A DNA stretch of 5,746 nucleotides from Eubacteriales bacterium (GTDB lineage Bacteria > Bacillota > Clostridia > Oscillospirales > CAG-272), in assembly GCA_028709565.1 (NCBI GenBank), contig JAQVWU010000209.1:1-5746 (forward strand), given 5' to 3'. The position numbers were made by a program, and so were the translations under genes. This document shows positions 5,081 through 5,746 of this stretch, piece by piece. Each line of letters opens with the position of its first letter. Position 1 is the stretch's first letter. The notes below the pieces were generated by a model. The model did not search any database, had not been told where the DNA came from, and saw only the letters and a program-made list of their open reading frames with translations.

Positions 5081-5099
5081 TTCGACAATATTCGACAAT
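5081..5099 (-). promoter_or_regulatory. Two tandem perfect Spo0A-type boxes
   Basis: Read on the minus strand, TTGTCGAA occurs twice exactly 10 bases apart (plus-strand TTCGACAAT at 5081-5089 and 5091-5099). TGTCGAA is the consensus site of Spo0A, the master regulator of sporulation in Bacillota, and tandem boxes one helical turn apart are its usual arrangement at activated promoters. If transcription starts near 5043, the nearer box sits at about -38 to -44 and the farther at about -48 to -54, an activating position. Confidence 0.6.
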
Positions 5100-5158
5100 T
5101 CCGAGGCTAAATTATTGCTAAATCAAGCCCCGATGTGAACTTTAGCCGTTTTTCACAC

Positions 5159-5188
5159 ATGACATAATAAAAGTTGATTTGCTATAAT
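5159..5188 (+). promoter_or_regulatory. Strong-looking promoter with no gene behind it
   Basis: ATGACA (5159-5164) and TATAAT (5183-5188) are 18 bases apart, and TGC directly before the -10 gives the extended-10 TG motif. The start would be near 5195. No reading frame longer than about 17 codons with a ribosome binding site follows for 240 bases, so it either makes a non-coding RNA or is fortuitous in AT-rich DNA. Confidence 0.5.
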
Positions 5189-5572
5189 ATAACAATATAT
5201 AGTATTTTTCTTCATCGCAATATGCCGTATTTTGTAGTTTCAGGCAATAAAACATATTTTGTCTGATATCGATAACATATAAATAAAATCGCTTTATTTG
5301 GTCAGTATGCACAAAAACAATTACTCGCGCAAACGGGAAACCGCTGTGTGAATGATTATGCAATATTATGCCTGCATTTCCATATTATCAGCCGTTTATG
5401 CGTGAATAGGCGTATATTTATACATCCGGGAGAGGAAAACGGGTGATTGTGCACAAAGTTCGCGGAAAAAGTTTGGTACATTTTATATCACCCATAAATA
5501 GCAATTACTCCCATATACGCAGTCTTCGATGGCGTCTTTGCTTGCTCCGACAGTTTCAGCCGCGCCCTCATT

Positions 5573-5632
5573 GACGGGGCGTCCGTCTGATTTGATAGCG
5601 AAATCAAAATCTTCTCAGGGATTTTTAATCCC
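5573..5632. other. Three adjacent hairpins
   Basis: GACGG-GGCGT-CCGTC (5573-5587), TGATTT-GATAGCG-AAATCA (5588-5606) and GGGATT-TTT-AATCCC (5618-5632) are perfect stems lying side by side; an alternative stem CGCCC/GGGCG (5563-5581) competes with the first. None is followed by a T-run on either strand, so they are not ordinary terminators. Confidence 0.55.
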
Positions 5633-5706
5633 GAAAAAATATCTATAATCTATATAGGATGAAAGCATTGTTTTCGGTTCTGCCAACGATAAAAAATATT
5701 TCTTGA

Positions 5707-5736
5707 TTGACAACATTGACCTAATAATAGTATAAT
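5707..5736 (+). promoter_or_regulatory. Sigma-A promoter reading out of the right edge
   Basis: TTGACA (5707-5712) and TATAAT (5731-5736), both perfect, are 18 bases apart. Transcription would begin near 5743 and run rightward, so a plus-strand gene or RNA probably begins just beyond the window. Confidence 0.75.
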
Positions 5737-5746
5737 AAGATAATTG

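Larger units (their letters stand above)
5100..5746. other. Gene-less region at the right end
   Basis: About 650 bases without a convincing coding region. Positions 5100-5420 are AT-rich and broken by stops in all frames. A 73-codon minus-strand frame (5142-5363) has no ribosome binding site and a composition (many Tyr, Phe, Ile, His) that reflects AT-rich DNA. Positions 5520-5590 form a GC-rich block open on both strands, followed by adjacent hairpins to 5632. The last 40 bases hold a rightward promoter. The block may be a decayed gene, a repeated element or a structured RNA. Confidence 0.6.

Noticed and set aside
5142..5363. 73-codon minus-strand frame in the gene-less region
   Set aside because: No ribosome binding site and a composition dominated by Tyr, Phe, Ile and His, as expected from AT-rich non-coding DNA.
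5443..5574. 43-codon plus-strand frame starting GTG behind GGGAGAGGA
   Set aside because: The ribosome binding site is good, but the product (Arg/Leu/Gln-rich second half, ending FQPRPH) looks like an off-frame reading of the GC-rich block; kept as a possibility only.

Overview
The window reads as chromosomal DNA from a Clostridia-type Bacillota. The clues are strong AGGAGG-type ribosome binding sites, TTGACA/TATAAT promoters, intrinsic terminators with T-runs, mixed base composition (GC-rich genes separated by AT-rich spacers), a small protein resembling the clostridial DUF6514 family, and a cluster of sites matching the Spo0A box (TGTCGAA), which suggests spore-forming ancestry. There is no rRNA, tRNA, CRISPR array or intact mobile element.

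Layout from left to right. (1) Positions 1-844, minus strand: a Gfo/Idh/MocA-family NAD(P)-dependent oxidoreductase, cut by the left edge. (2) 1031-2035: a divergent pair. On the minus strand is a 124-residue protein with an SH3/CarD-like N-terminal motif and a basic Lys/Ala tail, with its own promoter and terminator. On the plus strand is a MarR-family repressor. A 14-bp dyad lies at the predicted transcription start of the minus gene. (3) 2119-2295, plus: a 58-codon charged small protein starting at TTG behind a strong ribosome binding site, followed by a terminator. (4) 2537-2839, plus: a DUF5661 protein with its own extended -10 promoter. It converges on (5) 2970-4334, minus: a 454-residue protein with a C-terminal NYN (PIN-like) nuclease domain and an unrecognised N-terminal half, with a canonical promoter and a leader carrying a ribosome binding site plus a two-codon reading frame. 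(6) 4640-4969, minus: a DUF6514-like small protein with a bidirectional-looking terminator and an upstream cluster of Spo0A-box-like sites. (7) 4970-5746: about 780 bases without a convincing gene. It holds the Spo0A-type sites, a strong-looking plus-strand promoter with no gene behind it, a GC-rich block with three adjacent hairpins, and a promoter reading out of the right edge.

The genes look like independent short transcription units rather than one operon. The only likely functional links are the MarR regulator with its divergent neighbour, and possibly MarR with the small protein downstream of it. I see no complete defence system or biosynthetic cluster. The most interesting items are the NYN protein with its uncharacterised N-terminal half, the Spo0A-type sites at the DUF6514-like gene, the tandem double palindrome at 4599-4626, and the gene-less region with hairpins at the right.
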